Below are positions 17,662 through 27,077 of a stretch of DNA of 64,000 nucleotides, piece after piece (position 1 is the first letter of the stretch; each line of letters begins with the position of its first letter). The notes beneath the pieces are model-generated. The model was not told the origin of the DNA. It worked only from the letters and a program-made list of their open reading frames with translations, and did not search any database. Made by a program: the position numbers and the translations under genes. Origin of the DNA: Edaphocola aurantiacus. GTDB taxonomy: Bacteria > Bacteroidota > Bacteroidia > Chitinophagales > Chitinophagaceae. The stretch is taken from positions 886,527 through 950,526 of the forward strand of contig NZ_VOSI01000002.1 in the NCBI RefSeq assembly GCF_019797745.1, in the 5' to 3' direction.

Positions 17662-17757
17662 TTATCTCTTTTTGCTTTTATGACGATTCTTTCTTAAACG
17701 TTTTTTGCGTTTGTGTGTTGCAATCTTATGACGTTTTCTTTTCTTACCACAAGGCAT
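17662..17757 (-). CDS. 31-residue basic ribosomal-type protein (AURKAIP1/COX24, bS22-like)
   Basis: A very short gene (31 codons plus stop) starting MPCGKKRKRHKIATHKR and ending NRHKSKKR; 21 of 31 residues are Lys, Arg or His. This matches the Bacteroidota AURKAIP1/COX24-domain (DUF1713) peptides, related to mycobacterial small-subunit protein bS22 and mitochondrial mS38. It is expected to bind the 30S decoding region, as its relatives do. It is downstream of the TPR gene (67-base gap) and directly before the structured rng leader on the same strand. The size puts it below usual gene-calling cut-offs. Confidence 0.85.
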   Translation of the reverse strand: MPCGKKRKRHKIATHKRKKRLRKNRHKSKKR

Positions 17758-17824
17758 AATTAATTGATTTAATTAAGTTAATAAAATGTTTACTATATAT
17801 TTCAAGCGTTTCGCGCTATAAATT

Positions 17825-18745
17825 TTATGGTTTTTGCTGCTTATTGAAAGTAGCGATATATGCATCCATGTCTTTATCAAATGCCGGGTTTTTCATAATC
17901 GCTTTCGCCTCATTGAATAACTCAATAGCTTTTTCGAGATTGCCCTGCATTTTGTAGGCCTCACCCATAAACAGGTGCGCTTCCAGATTGTTTTTGTCCA
18001 GTGCCAGTACTTTTACACCACGTTCAATAGCCTTATCCGTTTGATTGGATTGTAATGCCATTTTACCCAGTGTAACCTGTGCCCGGATGTTCTGAGGATG
18101 TTTTTCTGCAAAATCACGCAGTTTAAATACACCATTCATTACATCACCCCGGTCAATCATTACGACAGCAATATCCATTTCAAGGGTATCACTTTTCGGA
18201 TCAATGTTTATCACTTTATTCAAAGAAGCAATCCGGCCTTCGGCCAGCCATTGTCTCACAGCAGCATCTTTCTCTTCAGACAGAGCTTCCTGAAACAAAT
18301 GGGCGGCAAAGTTCAGTATTTTTTCTGAATTTTCCAAATTACCCGCTTCCGCATAATAATGTGCCGCAATACCAAACTGGTTCATTTTCTGCCAGCGATC
18401 GCCCAAAGCCTTATAGGAAGCGGCTTGCGCCGTCTGATCTTTGTTGGTAAGGGCGTCTGTTTCCAGGTGATTTATTTCTGCAGCAGTCTGCGGAGACAGT
18501 AATTTTTTCTTGGTTGCAGCAAGTAAAGAGTCAAAATTGGCAGGTGGTACCATCGCCATTGCTCCGCCCATCATGGGGCCTGCAGCTCCGGGGGCTTCCG
18601 CAGCATGGTCATGTCCGTCATCGGCACTATGGTTATGGCTCGCCTCAGCGCTTTCCTTTGCGGGTTTTACATTACTTGTACCCCAGTATATACCTGCTGT
18701 GGCAGCCAGTGCGACACCAATGGCGATCAATTGCTTACTGTTCAA
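17825..18745 (-). CDS. Membrane-anchored TPR protein
   Basis: 306 residues. One N-terminal hydrophobic segment (~5-22) acts as an anchor or uncleaved signal, followed by a His/Asp-rich stretch (~37-50, HNHSADDGHDH) that could bind metal, a Gly/Met/Pro linker, and TPR repeats from ~100 to the end (AASYKALGDRWQKMNQFGIAAHYY; LEAHLFMGEAYKMQGNLEKAIELF). A protein-protein scaffold in the periplasm is likely; the partner is unknown. Gap of 58 bases to the deoxynucleoside kinase gene upstream. Confidence 0.75.
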   Translation of the reverse strand: MNSKQLIAIGVALAATAGIYWGTSNVKPAKESAEASHNHSADDGHDHAAEAPGAAGPMMGGAMAMVPPANFDSLLAATKKKLLSPQTAAEINHLETDALTNKDQTAQAASYKALGDRWQKMNQFGIAAHYYAEAGNLENSEKILNFAAHLFQEALSEEKDAAVRQWLAEGRIASLNKVINIDPKSDTLEMDIAVVMIDRGDVMNGVFKLRDFAEKHPQNIRAQVTLGKMALQSNQTDKAIERGVKVLALDKNNLEAHLFMGEAYKMQGNLEKAIELFNEAKAIMKNPAFDKDMDAYIATFNKQQKP

Positions 18746-18803
18746 AATATTAAAATTTTTGCAAAATTAACGAAACTTACGTTTCTCATACGTTAAAACA
18801 TGG

Positions 18804-19430
18804 TCAAAAAAGACCATTGATCTCCGCATCTATCTTACTGATTACCTGGGCAAAATCTTCGGTATTATCGGCATAATTACAGTTGTCAATATCAATGATC
18901 AGCAGCTTACCGTCCTTATAATTATCCACCCAATGATTATAATGCTCATTAAGGCGCTTCAGGTAATCGAGCCGGATATTGTCCTCGTACAAACGTCCTC
19001 TTTTCTGAATCTGGTCTACCAGTGTCGGAATAGAAGCCTTCAGGTAGATCATCAGGTCCGGTGGCTTCACCATACTCTTGATCGTACGGAAGAACTGGGC
19101 ATAATTTTCAAAATCCCGGGAAGACATCAATCCCATCTCATGCAGGTTGGGTGCAAAGATGTGCGCATCCTCATAGATTGTTCTGTCCTGTATTACCGCA
19201 TGAGCACTCTGCTGTATTTCGAGCAGTTGCTTCAGCCGGCTGTTCAGAAAGTAGATCTGCAGGTTGAAAGACCATCGCTGCATATCATTGTAGAAATCGC
19301 TCAGATAAGGATTATTCTCTACCGATTCAAATTGCGGTACCCATTTATAGTGTTTAGCCAGCATCTGGGTCAGGGTAGTTTTCCCTGCCCCGATATTTCC
19401 GGCTATGGCAATGTGCTTTAACGTACTCAT
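18804..19430 (-). CDS. Deoxynucleoside kinase (dAdo/dGuo kinase type)
   Basis: 208 residues, dNK/dCK-family P-loop kinase. P-loop GNIGAGKTT (~12-20), substrate-binding E-S-V-E-N-N-P-Y-L, the catalytic DRTIYEDAHIF (~102-112; DRS in many relatives) and a LID with RGRLYEDNIRLDYL. It phosphorylates salvaged deoxynucleosides with ATP in the cytoplasm. It sits 24 bases from trpS on the upstream side and belongs to the same minus-strand run. Confidence 0.88.
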   Translation of the reverse strand: MSTLKHIAIAGNIGAGKTTLTQMLAKHYKWVPQFESVENNPYLSDFYNDMQRWSFNLQIYFLNSRLKQLLEIQQSAHAVIQDRTIYEDAHIFAPNLHEMGLMSSRDFENYAQFFRTIKSMVKPPDLMIYLKASIPTLVDQIQKRGRLYEDNIRLDYLKRLNEHYNHWVDNYKDGKLLIIDIDNCNYADNTEDFAQVISKIDAEINGLF

Positions 19431-19454
19431 TATACTATTGTACAGTTCTGGAGA

Positions 19455-20456
19455 TTAATAATAGTTAATGCCGATTGCTTTGCGTGCTGCAGTCAGGGTC
19501 TGAACGGCACTTTCACGGGCACGTTCTGCTCCCGATTTCAGGATCTTACGCAGACGCTCTTCGTCTTTCTGCAATTCCAGTGCCTCTATTCTGATCGGAT
19601 CCACAAAACGGATCATATCTTCGGCCAGCTGCTTTTTGAAATCACCGTAGCGGATGCTGCAGCTGTTGAACTGTTCTCTGAATAATGCTGCCGTATCCTT
19701 TTCTGATACCAGATCCATCAGGTCAAACAGATTCTTTATATAATCAGGCATTGCGCTGTTTGGTTCTGTCGGACCGCTGTCTGTCTTGGCCTTCATCATT
19801 TTTTTGCGGATCGTTTCTGCTTCATCATTCAGGTAGATGGTCGCATTCTGGTTCTCGCTTTTGCTCATTTTGCCATTGCCATCCAGGCTCATGATTTTTA
19901 CCGTCTGCTCGTCGAAGCGGTATACATGCGGTTCCGGGAACAGGTCAACGTTATAGCGCTGGTTGAAACGGTTACCGAAGTTGCGGGCCATTTCCAGGTG
20001 TTGCTCCTGATCCTTGCCCACCGGTACTTTCACCGCACGGTGTATCAGTATGTCTGCTGCCATTAATACCGGATAAGTGAGCAGGCCGGCATTCACATTG
20101 TCCGGGTTTTGTCTCACTTTATCCTTAAAAGTAGGCACTTTTTCCAGTTCCCCTTTATAGGCCAGCATATTCAGCATTAAATATAATTCTGTAATCTCCG
20201 GTACGTCCGATTGTGCGTACAGGGACACCTTATCCGGATCCAGTCCGCTGGCAATGTTCTCTGCGGCTACACGGAAAACGTTTTGCTTAAGATCTTTAGG
20301 GTCAGGATGAGTGGTCAGGGAATGATAATCTGCTACAAAGAAGTAACAGTTGTAATCATTCTGCATTTTGATATAATTATGAATGGCACCAAAATAGTTG
20401 CCCAAATGTAAAAATCCGGTGGAACGGATTCCACTAACTACGATATCTTTTTGCAT
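19455..20456 (-). CDS. trpS: Tryptophan--tRNA ligase
   Basis: 333 residues, class I aminoacyl-tRNA synthetase. The HIGH-type signature is HLGN (17-20) and the KMSKS loop is at 196-200. Other family blocks: VADYHSLT (~42-49), GELEKVPTFKDK and PVLMAADIL (~130). It charges tRNA-Trp. The gene follows the O-antigen ligase gene on the same strand with a 74-base gap that contains a short (TTTCA)4 repeat. Confidence 0.97.
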   Translation of the reverse strand: MQKDIVVSGIRSTGFLHLGNYFGAIHNYIKMQNDYNCYFFVADYHSLTTHPDPKDLKQNVFRVAAENIASGLDPDKVSLYAQSDVPEITELYLMLNMLAYKGELEKVPTFKDKVRQNPDNVNAGLLTYPVLMAADILIHRAVKVPVGKDQEQHLEMARNFGNRFNQRYNVDLFPEPHVYRFDEQTVKIMSLDGNGKMSKSENQNATIYLNDEAETIRKKMMKAKTDSGPTEPNSAMPDYIKNLFDLMDLVSEKDTAALFREQFNSCSIRYGDFKKQLAEDMIRFVDPIRIEALELQKDEERLRKILKSGAERARESAVQTLTAARKAIGINYY

Positions 20457-20504
20457 AGTGCTGCAATTTACAATATTTTGAATTCTCCCTAAAGGAGATT
20501 AGTC

Positions 20505-20524
20505 TGAAATGAAATGAAATGAAA
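20505..20524. repeat. Four tandem copies of the 5-mer TGAAA
   Basis: Exact (TGAAA)4 on the plus strand, reading TTTCA on the minus strand, ~50 bases before the trpS start and just after the O-antigen ligase stop. Non-coding position; copy number could vary by slippage. Confidence 0.7.
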
Positions 20525-20530
20525 AATAAC

Positions 20531-21811
20531 TTAAAGGGCAGCGGCTGTGGCTGCAGGAGAATTGACGGCGCGCAGGCGCCAGACAAATAATACGAAGAAA
20601 AGATATACCAGTACACCAAACTGTACTTCCAGCATTGACTCTGCCATCATAGCAAAGATCAGTACTGCGGAAGTGGCTATCGCATACACTGCGCCAGGCC
20701 CTTTACTGAATATTGGTTGTACAATCATGAGTATAAAGATAAGACTTAATACGCTACCCAGCGCAACCATCACAAAAAGTAACTGGTTATGAGGGATCAG
20801 GCGGTTCTCTTCCGGTATCAGCGGGTAGTGCGCTGCATACTGATCTGCCATTGCTTTTTTCAGGTCTCCGGCGCCTACTCCCAGCACCGGGTGCTCTTTG
20901 ATAATATTCAATGCCAGCTGATAAGAGATAATGCGGCCCTGGTCGCTATAGTTGTAGTCCAGTGCAGCATTGGGGTCGTTTGCCTGTTCGATCTCTTTTT
21001 GTACGTAATCAATTTTGGCATGGATTGTCGGCACTTTTAAGTAGGCCAGAAAACCCAGGACAGGCAGAGACAGCAGGAATAATACGGCCACCAGCTTATT
21101 ACGATTATAAATTTTACCAAAGCCCAGTATGGCAATCATAATATAGAATCCGAGCAGGCCCGTTTTCGTTGCCAGTAAATGATTAAAACCTGTAAGAACC
21201 AGTATGAAAAAGAAGGCCAAAAACTTATCCCATTTTGTAATCCTGGTCCAGTGCTCCAATACTAAATACACATTTAAAAGCGTTGTCAATACCAATGCCA
21301 GGCTAAAGCGTATATAATCATTGTATATAGAAGTAGGGATCAGTTTGGATGAGCCATAAGACTCTATGTAATAGCCCGGGTTTTGCATAAAAGTATACAG
21401 GCTCTGACTGATATTGATCAGTAACAGTCCCGAAATGCTATATATAAGTATGCGCAACATGTTCAGCTTATGAACCGGTACGCTGAGAAAACCAAATGGT
21501 AACAGGAGGAACGGAAGCTTGATCACGATGCGGGAAGCCCATTCAGCAGTGTTACTGCTCCATAAACCAGAGAGCAGGTAGCTGGCAAAGAAGAGGGCAC
21601 TCCATAAAGCCAGCCGGCTTTTGCGGATTGTAGTCCAATGTTGCTTTATGGTACCCGGCATGCAGGCATTCAGAAAAAGGGCAATGGCACCGATACTGAC
21701 CAAAGCGCGCGCATGCAGCATTCCGGCGATCATCATCAGGCAGGAGAGTACCGCGATCCAATCCTGGATGCTATGCTTTTGGTGAATATTTCCGGTGGTT
21801 GTATGCGTCAT
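20531..21811 (-). CDS. O-antigen ligase / polymerase-type membrane protein (Wzy/WaaL family)
   Basis: 426 residues from the ATG at 21811; a longer frame to 21883 would run into the divergent promoter region and adds an atypical N-terminus. About ten to twelve hydrophobic helices and, between the last third of them, a large loop containing H-P-V-L-G-V-G-A-G-D, a block shared by WaaL/RfaL-like ligases. Members join undecaprenyl-linked glycans to lipid A-core, or polymerise them. No other glycan genes are adjacent, so the substrate is unknown. It opens the minus-strand run toward trpS. Confidence 0.75.
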   Translation of the reverse strand: MTHTTTGNIHQKHSIQDWIAVLSCLMMIAGMLHARALVSIGAIALFLNACMPGTIKQHWTTIRKSRLALWSALFFASYLLSGLWSSNTAEWASRIVIKLPFLLLPFGFLSVPVHKLNMLRILIYSISGLLLINISQSLYTFMQNPGYYIESYGSSKLIPTSIYNDYIRFSLALVLTTLLNVYLVLEHWTRITKWDKFLAFFFILVLTGFNHLLATKTGLLGFYIMIAILGFGKIYNRNKLVAVLFLLSLPVLGFLAYLKVPTIHAKIDYVQKEIEQANDPNAALDYNYSDQGRIISYQLALNIIKEHPVLGVGAGDLKKAMADQYAAHYPLIPEENRLIPHNQLLFVMVALGSVLSLIFILMIVQPIFSKGPGAVYAIATSAVLIFAMMAESMLEVQFGVLVYLFFVLFVWRLRAVNSPAATAAAL

Positions 21812-21908
21812 CTGATGTGTGCTGTGCTTTAACAGGTTAGGCGCAAAATTCACCTTTTTAAATAACAATACAAAAAAAGCCACATTTTTCTAAGCAGTAG
21901 AATACTTG

Positions 21909-21916
21909 TACTTTTG
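21909..21916 (+). promoter_or_regulatory. -7 element (TACTTTTG) of the Ig-like lipoprotein gene
   Basis: Exact TAnnTTTG match 20 bases before the TTG start at 21937; a T-run at 21885-21889, 20 bases upstream, may stand in for the -33 TTTG. The short leader supports initiation at the TTG codon. Confidence 0.5.
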
Positions 21917-21936
21917 ATGCGTTAAAAATACCTTGT

Positions 21937-23451
21937 TTGAAACTAAATAAATATACAGGCTGGATTTTACCAGCGGCGATGGCACTATTGTTTGCAGGAT
22001 TGTACTCCTGTGCCAATATCGTTCCACCGTCCGGAGGGGAAAAGGACATTACTCCGCCAAAGTTGCTGTCCATGTCTCCTAAAGATTCTTTGCGCAATCA
22101 GAAGGTGAGTAAAATTGTATTACACTTCGACAAATTCGTAGAGCTGACTGATCTGCAGAAAAACCTGGACCTGTCGCCGCAACTGGATATTCAACCTTCC
22201 GTGGTCGCTATCGGTAAACGTGTAGAGATCAAAATTGTAGACAGTTTATTAAAGCCCAATACTACCTATCGCATTTCTCTTGGAAATGCGATTACGGATA
22301 ACCGGGAGAAAACGCCTTATGGAAATTTCCGGTATACATTTACAACAGGCGACTATTTCGATTCCCTGCAGTTACAGGGTAATGTGGCAGATGTATACGG
22401 GGGACACCCTGATACGGGGGCTATAGTAGTGCTGTATCCGGAACCATTCAATGATTCCATGCTGCTCACCAAGAAAGCGATGTATGTAACCCGGGTAGAT
22501 CAGAATGGTCATTTTAAATTAAGCGGTCTGCCGGATAAGTCTTTCCACATATTTGCCATTGCCGATGCGGATGATAATAAGATGTATGGTGCAGAGGAGC
22601 GTATCGGATTTATTGCCGGAAGCCTTCAGCCAAAACCGGAATCAGATTCAACCAGTATAACCTTATATAGTTCCAAAGCCAGAACTCCACTGGCGGCAGT
22701 AAAAGATACTACTGTTATTGCCAAACCGCTTACGGTAGGTAAAATCATTTCTACAGACAAGAATGCCCAGGTATATATTGTACAGGCCGATTCTGCGCAC
22801 CTGGAACGCGAGACTTTTGAGCTGAATAAACCTTTGGGCATCCTGCTGAATACGATTGTCGGCAAAATCGATTCTTCGAAAATATACCTCAGCTATATCA
22901 ATACAGGTGGTATTGAAACAGAAGGACGCCGGACCATAAGCACAGATAGCAGCCGCATACTGATACACCATCGCTGGGAACCGGAAACAGTATATACCCT
23001 GCGACTGGTGAAGGGCTGGGCACTAGACACTGCAGGGAAAGAGCTGCCTCCGGCAAAAGTTAGCTTCCGCACCAAGCGTAATGAAGATTATGCCATGATG
23101 AATATACATATCCCGGCGGCTTACCGTGCAGATAGTTTTGTGCTGTCGGTATACAAAGATCAGGACAGCATCTATCAGCAAACAGTACGGGATAGTGTGG
23201 TGACCCTTACCTTACTGGATCCGGGAAAATATACGATCAAAATTATTGCAGACGGAAACAGGAATGGCATGTGGGATCCCGGTAATTTCTGGAAAAAGCT
23301 GCAGCCCGAGATGATATTTCCGCACCAGACCACAGTTGATCTGAAACCCGGTTGGGAGAATGATATTGATTTCGTCTTTGACCCTGCGGTACTGATCGCA
23401 CCGCAGCAGCAGCAATCAGCATTGAAGAAGAAGGCTGCCTTTGAACGGTAG
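21937..23451 (+). CDS. Ig-like (SbsA/Big_5) domain lipoprotein, TTG start
   Basis: 504 residues. The best start is TTG at 21937: it gives a complete lipoprotein signal (MKLNKY..., hydrophobic core, lipobox LYSC with Cys25). The next ATG (21979) would leave an 11-residue signal lacking positive charge. Right after the Cys comes NIVPPSGGEKDITPP, then an SbsA-like Ig domain (~38-130, LSMSPKDSL...FRYTFTTGDY) and several beta-rich domains to the end. This architecture is widespread in Bacteroidota, likely outer-membrane and surface exposed, with unknown function. It ends at a long terminator facing the giant PKD protein. Confidence 0.75.
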   Translation: MKLNKYTGWILPAAMALLFAGLYSCANIVPPSGGEKDITPPKLLSMSPKDSLRNQKVSKIVLHFDKFVELTDLQKNLDLSPQLDIQPSVVAIGKRVEIKIVDSLLKPNTTYRISLGNAITDNREKTPYGNFRYTFTTGDYFDSLQLQGNVADVYGGHPDTGAIVVLYPEPFNDSMLLTKKAMYVTRVDQNGHFKLSGLPDKSFHIFAIADADDNKMYGAEERIGFIAGSLQPKPESDSTSITLYSSKARTPLAAVKDTTVIAKPLTVGKIISTDKNAQVYIVQADSAHLERETFELNKPLGILLNTIVGKIDSSKIYLSYINTGGIETEGRRTISTDSSRILIHHRWEPETVYTLRLVKGWALDTAGKELPPAKVSFRTKRNEDYAMMNIHIPAAYRADSFVLSVYKDQDSIYQQTVRDSVVTLTLLDPGKYTIKIIADGNRNGMWDPGNFWKKLQPEMIFPHQTTVDLKPGWENDIDFVFDPAVLIAPQQQQSALKKKAAFER

Positions 23452-23460
23452 CGAAATGTA

Positions 23461-23505
23461 TATAAAACAATAAAGGAGGGCAATGCCCTCCTTTATTGTT
23501 TTATA
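23461..23505. terminator. Long bidirectional terminator
   Basis: A perfect 22-bp inverted repeat with a single central base (23461-23482 with 23484-23505), GC core GGGCA/TGCCC, flanked by A/T runs, between two convergent genes. Confidence 0.88.
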
Positions 23506-23519
23506 TAAGATTGAAATGC

Positions 23520-26500
23520 TTATCGCATAAGGGTTACATTACCCTGTTTCTTGGTAGTAGAGCCATCAAAGAAGTCGGCAGTAAGCAGGTAACCATAAGT
23601 ATCCATTTCCTGGAGTACACCTTTATACTTACCATCCCATCCTTTATCCAGTTCACTGGTCTCGAATACTTTTTCACCCCAGCGGTTAAAGATTTGCAGG
23701 TTTACCTTTTCAATACCATAACCCCTGATGCGCAGGATGTCATTATTGCCATCTCCATTAGGACTGAATGCTGTAGGCAGGTCCACGATAGGGTAAATGC
23801 TCGCGGTCAGTTCCTTACATATTTTGTCGCTGCAGTTGAATTCATTGGTAGCGGTCAGACATACTTCGTATGTTCCACTACGTCTGTACTCAAATACAGG
23901 ATTCGTTTCTGTGCTGCTTCTGCCATCTCCGAAATTCCATAAATAGCTGGTGGCACCGCGGCTCATATTGGTAAAGGTGAATGGTTCGTTCGGTTCGCCC
24001 ACTGTAGGACTAAAGGTGAACAAAGCAGTTGGGGTTGAATGGACTGTTACCGTTACATAAATGGTATCGAATTTATTACAGGTATTAGGATTGCCCACAA
24101 TCAAACGGGCAGTGTATGTACCCGACTGGGTATATACGTGACTGGTTGGAGATGTGGTCGCTTGCGTACCATCGCCAAAATCCCACTGATAAGAGATGGC
24201 ATTGCTGCTGGAATCCGGGAAGTCTACTGCTGCATGTACACAAGCGCTTATGTCCGGAATCGGATTAGCGTTTACAAACAGGTTAGAGAAATTAATCGTT
24301 TTGATCACACTGTCCGGGTTATTACAGGCACCGGGCATCGTCATTTTCAGTTTAATGTTGTATGGTCCCGTACCGGCATACGAGTGCACAGGAGGGTTAG
24401 CACCGGTAAAGCTATTACCATCGCCGAAATCCCATACAAACGTAGCGCCCGTGGTCGGGCCGCCGTTAATACCTACAGAGGTATTGTTGAACTGCACTTT
24501 AGGGCTAAAACAGCTATCCAGTATAGTGTAGGTAAAGTCAGCATTAACGGTATCTGCACGTACGGTAATGGTCACATAACTGGTATCTTCCGTAATACAG
24601 CCTTCAGGATTGCTTCCGATCAGGCGCACGTTATAAGTGCCTGGTGTGGTATATGTATGCGTAGGGGTTTGTGCCGTACTGAAGCCACCGTCGCCAAAGG
24701 CCCAGCTCCATGAGGTAGCATTGGAAGAGTTGTCCTGGAATTGTACCGTAAATGGCACACAACCAGAAGTAGAAGGGCTCGCAGCAGCATTCACCGACAC
24801 GCTACCCAGGTTAAACGCGATTTTTACCGCACCAAGGTTACAGTTAGAACTGCCTTTTGTCGTTGCATAGGCACCGGGCGTAGAAGGAAATGCAGAGCCT
24901 GCACCGCAACTGGCACATATAGCCTGGTATACCACCCCTTTAGGGTCAAAGCGGCTGGTACCACCATCTACGTGCTCCTCTTTAGACGGAGCACCAAAGT
25001 ATGTGCCATAAAGGAGGCTCTGGGCACCACTGCTTAATACAATAAAGTAAAAGTCTGCACCATCGGTTGTAGGTTGTATCGCATTGCTGGTTATAGGCAT
25101 ACCCAGTACACTGGTTGCCGGTGCAGCAGATGTAAGACCGCCCCAGCCGGAGATATATACATTCTCACAGGTATCTACAAGAAATGCAACCGGAGAGATA
25201 TTTGCATTGGATACATTACTACCACTACCATATACAGTAGAATAAATCCGTGTGGCAAGCGTGCTGTCCAGCTTCAGCAGAAACTGGCGTGAACCCGGAT
25301 TGTTATATACACCGGGACTTACCGGGAAGCTACCCTGTGTTTGTCCCATTACATATACATTATTTTCTTTGTCGACCTGTATACCATAGTTCTGGTCATA
25401 AGCGGTAGTACCCACATAAGTAGTACGGATCAAAGGATAGGTACCGCTATTCTGGAAGCGCATGATATATCCGTCGATGCCTCCTGCATTACTGGCTTGC
25501 CATGCACCAGCCGTACTGCTGCTATGGAAGTCGGTACTCTGCGTACCGCCGGAAACATATACCATAGCCTGTGTTTTGTCCAGGGCAATACTATAGGCTC
25601 CGTCTACGCTGGTACCACCAAGGTAAGTGCCGTAGGTAAGCGTGGTCAGTGTCGGATTAAATTTCAGAAATACACCATCCTGTGTGCCACCCAGCGATGA
25701 TTTAAGTGCATTGGCACTTACCGGGAAGTTTGCAGATTGCGTATTGCTGGACAGGTATATATTACCGGTATTATCGACAATAACTTCGCTACGGGAATCA
25801 TCACCGTAGTTATGCTTTAAGGTAGAAAACGTATTATAGTTGGCAGAGATGTTTACACCATCTGCAGCAGTGCCTCCGATATAGGTAGATCCGACAAGTG
25901 CAGTGCCTCCGGCATTCAGTTTGGTAACTATAATGTCAAAGTCTCCTGCATTGGTGGTACGGAAAGCGCCGGTTGTAGTAGGGTAATTGGTAGAAGCAGA
26001 TTTTCCGCTGATCACCAGATTGTTATTCTGATCTACAATAAGGCTGTGCGGCATTTCATTGCTGCTGCCACCGATGTATGTTGAGTAAACCAGGGAAGTC
26101 CCTGTAGCGTTAAATTTAGAGATAGAAATATCACAGTCGATACCCAGGCTTGCAGACCCGCTACCACCGCCATAAGTGGTCTGGAAGGCACCGGTACCCA
26201 CCGGATAACCGGCTCCTCTGGCGATACCCCCGGCATACAGATTGCCGGCAGCATCGTAGGTAGCCGTAAAGCCCCAATTATCTGCAATAGAACCCGTCAG
26301 TGTGGCGAATACCATCTGCGGGTCAATCGTCAGTACCTGGCTTTTGTCGTAACCTTTGGGGAATTTAAAGCTCAGTACATCACCATTCAGTACATACTCG
26401 CACTTTACTTCTCTACGAACGCCGTCTACATACTGAAAAGCGTAAGGCTTTTGTTCTATAATCTTACCCACGGAGGTCTGGATCTGTAAGTTGCCTTTTT

Positions 26501-27044
26501 CCAGGCTCAGTCCGTTTGTGCCTTCGTACTGCAGTTTTATTTTATTAATATCTGCATTGGGTTGTACCACCAGATCATACTTCAGGTAACTGTTTTCAGA
26601 ATAGAAATAAAAATCTATACCCTGGTAAATCTCTTTAAAAGTAACATTGCCAAACAGCGACACATTACTTTTCCAGCGTTGCGGATCGCTGCCCAGATAG
26701 TAGTTGTGATAAGCAGTTTGCTTGCTTTGCGGTACCACGGCAGCCTGCTGGTTCCCGTTAAGCCATTTCATTTTATAAGCATGAAACTTTAGCGTAGGGG
26801 CATCAATATTACCATCCTTATACTGCTCGATCAGGGCATTGTTTTCCGGAGCACCGGTAAGATAAGTAATCCCTCCATGCTCCAGGTATATGTCCACATT
26901 CGGAGAGATACCCTTGTAGAGAAAATCCTGTGACCATTGCCCTTCATTAGGGATAAAGAGAACGCTGCTGCTCTGTGCCTGCGCGCTATAGCCGGGACAT
27001 AAAAGCAGTATGCATCCGATTATCCAAAAAAACTGTTTTATCAT
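23520..27044 (-). CDS. Giant secreted SBBP-propeller and PKD protein with T9SS type B sorting domain
   Basis: 1174 residues. Signal peptide (~1-24, cut after AQA), an N-terminal DUF7948-type beta domain (~27-240, FIPNEGQW), then SBBP beta-propeller repeats (~250-690; recurring YSTYIGG, D..GN.YV.G), four PKD domains (~745-1085; W.FGDG, TYT.PGTY) and a C-terminal gliding-motility-associated domain (~1090-1174, PTAFSPNGDGNNDILRI...NRWGEKVFE). That last domain is the type B sorting signal for the type IX secretion system, so the protein is exported to the surface or medium. A role in adhesion is likely. The response-regulator gene lies 33 bases upstream on the same strand. Confidence 0.9.
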   Translation of the reverse strand: MIKQFFWIIGCILLLCPGYSAQAQSSSVLFIPNEGQWSQDFLYKGISPNVDIYLEHGGITYLTGAPENNALIEQYKDGNIDAPTLKFHAYKMKWLNGNQQAAVVPQSKQTAYHNYYLGSDPQRWKSNVSLFGNVTFKEIYQGIDFYFYSENSYLKYDLVVQPNADINKIKLQYEGTNGLSLEKGNLQIQTSVGKIIEQKPYAFQYVDGVRREVKCEYVLNGDVLSFKFPKGYDKSQVLTIDPQMVFATLTGSIADNWGFTATYDAAGNLYAGGIARGAGYPVGTGAFQTTYGGGSGSASLGIDCDISISKFNATGTSLVYSTYIGGSSNEMPHSLIVDQNNNLVISGKSASTNYPTTTGAFRTTNAGDFDIIVTKLNAGGTALVGSTYIGGTAADGVNISANYNTFSTLKHNYGDDSRSEVIVDNTGNIYLSSNTQSANFPVSANALKSSLGGTQDGVFLKFNPTLTTLTYGTYLGGTSVDGAYSIALDKTQAMVYVSGGTQSTDFHSSSTAGAWQASNAGGIDGYIMRFQNSGTYPLIRTTYVGTTAYDQNYGIQVDKENNVYVMGQTQGSFPVSPGVYNNPGSRQFLLKLDSTLATRIYSTVYGSGSNVSNANISPVAFLVDTCENVYISGWGGLTSAAPATSVLGMPITSNAIQPTTDGADFYFIVLSSGAQSLLYGTYFGAPSKEEHVDGGTSRFDPKGVVYQAICASCGAGSAFPSTPGAYATTKGSSNCNLGAVKIAFNLGSVSVNAAASPSTSGCVPFTVQFQDNSSNATSWSWAFGDGGFSTAQTPTHTYTTPGTYNVRLIGSNPEGCITEDTSYVTITVRADTVNADFTYTILDSCFSPKVQFNNTSVGINGGPTTGATFVWDFGDGNSFTGANPPVHSYAGTGPYNIKLKMTMPGACNNPDSVIKTINFSNLFVNANPIPDISACVHAAVDFPDSSSNAISYQWDFGDGTQATTSPTSHVYTQSGTYTARLIVGNPNTCNKFDTIYVTVTVHSTPTALFTFSPTVGEPNEPFTFTNMSRGATSYLWNFGDGRSSTETNPVFEYRRSGTYEVCLTATNEFNCSDKICKELTASIYPIVDLPTAFSPNGDGNNDILRIRGYGIEKVNLQIFNRWGEKVFETSELDKGWDGKYKGVLQEMDTYGYLLTADFFDGSTTKKQGNVTLMR

Positions 27045-27077
27045 GTGATTAAAGCGTTTATAGAATAGTAAATGGGG

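Noticed and set aside
21811..21883. N-terminal extension of the O-antigen ligase
   Set aside because: The extra 24 residues would need translation from inside the divergent promoter region and do not resemble the family N-terminus; ATG 21811 fits better.
24039..24713. 224-codon plus-strand ORF inside the giant PKD gene
   Set aside because: Opposite-strand shadow of a PKD-rich repetitive gene; composition is unnatural and no signal or domain is seen.
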